NCBI GenBank assembly: GCA_025345505.1
Contig: JANVCC010009942.1
Location: 1,148,987 to 1,212,986 of the forward strand
Origin: Todiramphus chloris collaris
Taxonomy: Eukaryota; Chordata; Aves; Coraciiformes; Alcedinidae
Reading direction: 5' to 3'
DNA length: 64,000 nt
The notes under the pieces are model-generated. The model saw only the letters and a list, made by a program, of their open reading frames with translations. It searched no databases and was not told the DNA's origin. The number at the start of each line of letters is the position of its first letter. Within the stretch, counting starts at the first letter, position 1. Shown piece by piece: positions 62,600-64,000 of this stretch. Position numbers and translations under genes: made by a program.

Positions 62600-64000
62600 C
62601 TGCCACCTCTCAGCTCCAGCAAGGCAGCCCATTATTCAACCAGCCAGGACTGAGTCTTTATATATACTTCAAATAACTGACAGAGAATTTTAGTTACTAT
62701 GAAAAAAAAGAAATCCAAAAAAACCAAACCTGGTCACTACTAAATTCTTTAACAAACTAAGTTAGAGTGTACAAATGGCAGTTCCTGGAAAGCAATATTC
62801 TTTCAGCCAGTCTCTTATTAAAAAATTACTAGGAGGTAAAGATTATGTTTAAACAAAAAATCAGTTTTAGAAAGAGGTCCTGAAATAGAGTCAGTGGAAA
62901 TTTCTCTTCCTCTCATGCCTTCATAGAAATAATGGAAAATGCCATCATGTTGTGTTTTGTATATCCAACTAATTTTCAGTATAGTTCTTTTCACAATGAA
63001 ACTGAGAATAAGAACTCCCACCATTCACAGTGTTATGAGGTTGTAAGACAGGGATTGCTTGTAGAAAAGTCAGATACAACTGTACATCCATGATGGAGAT
63101 TGGCTTTCATACAAACATGTGAACAACAGATTTATACGAATGTTTTTACCCCAAAAAGTTGGAGTAGAAACTTGGAGTAGGAGGAGGATCCAACCAGATT
63201 TTTTTTTTTCCTTCTTTTCAGAAAGAAAATATGAGAAAGCATGAGTACATGGGGAAAAGGATGAGTGGCATACATTCCCTGAAGAGATAAATGTGACTGA
63301 GATACTGGTAACATTTGTAAAGAAGCTATTAACCTAAAGCCTTTTTCACAGTTTATAAAATCAGATCATACTGTCTTGCATTATGTTATTCTTTACTTAC
63401 TGGTACAGCAAAATGTGACTATATACTGAATACATTTGTTCCATAGTTTCACAGGTGAATTATATAGAATATAGTATGTTTGCAGAAGCAGATAAATAAA
63501 GCCCCTTTGTTTAGAAGCAGTATGGCAATGTTCTCTCACAAGAAGTCAAGTCCTAAAGAAAAACTGCATGTAAACCCTGGAGTCAGATGCATCTAAATGA
63601 ACTTTTGAGCATGCAGAAGTTTTAATTAAAAGCCATGAGAAATGAGAAGAAAATCACTTCACAGAATATCATGCAACTCTGAGAAAATAAAGAAAGGTGG
63701 AAATTATCAGAAGAAATGTAAAAGCAGGTAGGAGTTAGGGAACAAGGGGGGAGTAAGAGATGTTAAGTACAGAGATTTAAGAAGACATATGACTGCTCCT
63801 GTTTTAATCCAGAAAAAAAATTCTTGGGGAAAGGGGAGGGGTGATTTCTAGTCTAATTTTTTTTTTCCTCTCTCCCTTTTGTCTTTACAATTCATGGAGA
63901 AATATCCTTCAATACCACATATGTATTTTGGTCAGTGAGAGTCAAAATGTTCTCTGCTTCCAACATTTTAAGCCAAAAATTACTTTTCCCTCAAAATAAA
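62600..64000. other. Non-coding AT-rich stretch, no gene seen
   Basis: It contains a short A/C-rich tract (62701-62730), a T run at about 63200-63209 and another at about 63858-63867. No protein-like frame or recognised transposon up to the window end. Confidence 0.6.
62701..62730. repeat. Short A/C-rich tract
   Basis: A runs with CC and CCAAACC units, a small member of the A/C tract class, about 100 bases after the end of a CR1. Confidence 0.65.

Noticed and set aside
1-64000. tRNA, rRNA, snRNA, CRISPR array, bacterial-type operon
   Set aside because: No tRNA B-box-like GGTTCGAATCC, no U-RNA start, no regularly spaced repeats and no gene-dense layout seen on either strand.

Overview
The window looks like vertebrate, most probably avian, nuclear DNA. 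The basis is nine copies of CR1 retrotransposon sequence with the 8-bp terminal repeats typical of bird CR1 (ATTCTATG/ATTCTGTG), plus one degraded solo LTR that I recognise as a common bird ERVL-type LTR. The DNA is AT-rich, has many homopolymer and microsatellite tracts, shows no CpG-island-like stretch by eye, and contains two 100-N assembly gaps (20408-20507 and 51254-51353). Crocodilian or turtle DNA also carries CR1; the LTR is what tips the call to bird.

I find no supportable protein-coding exon, tRNA, rRNA, snRNA, CRISPR array or operon. All open frames are short. Those with recognisable content are pieces of CR1 reverse transcriptase or endonuclease. The rest look like chance frames in AT-rich DNA. 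The window is best read as intergenic or deep-intronic sequence.

Layout. 1-6338: unique AT-rich sequence with an A/C-only tract (2390-2545), a poly-A run and a possible MIR-like relic. 6339-8250: a long, 5'-truncated CR1 on the minus strand with readable but frame-broken RT. 8251-14080: unique DNA with an A-run/T-run inverted pair (12496-12605). 14081-14667: solo ERV LTR, minus-strand sense. 14668-20260: unique, with a GC-richer patch at 17270-18330. 20262-20537: A/C and AAAT repeats around gap 1. 22521 to about 24700: a second long minus-strand CR1 that reaches the endonuclease domain but has lost most of RT. 24701-33844: unique, with a G/T tract at 31121-31295. 33845-43613: four short CR1 3' ends (33867, 35226, 37558, 43424). 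43614-54894: unique, with an A-rich tract (47908-48034) and gap 2. 54895-55879: plus-strand CR1 with a damaged RT. 57841-58302: a poly-A-tailed segment with a polyadenylation signal and possible target-site duplication, perhaps an mRNA retrocopy. 58571-58653: a small CR1 end. 61283-62599: plus-strand CR1 RT with a replaced internal segment. 62600-64000: unique.

No genes work together here. What can be read is the history of retrotransposon insertion and decay. I found no convincing undescribed biological system. The observations most worth checking are the possible retrocopy at 57841-58302 (poly-A retrocopies are rare in birds), the family of A/C-only tracts, the internally deleted CR1 copies and the unexplained GC-richer patch.
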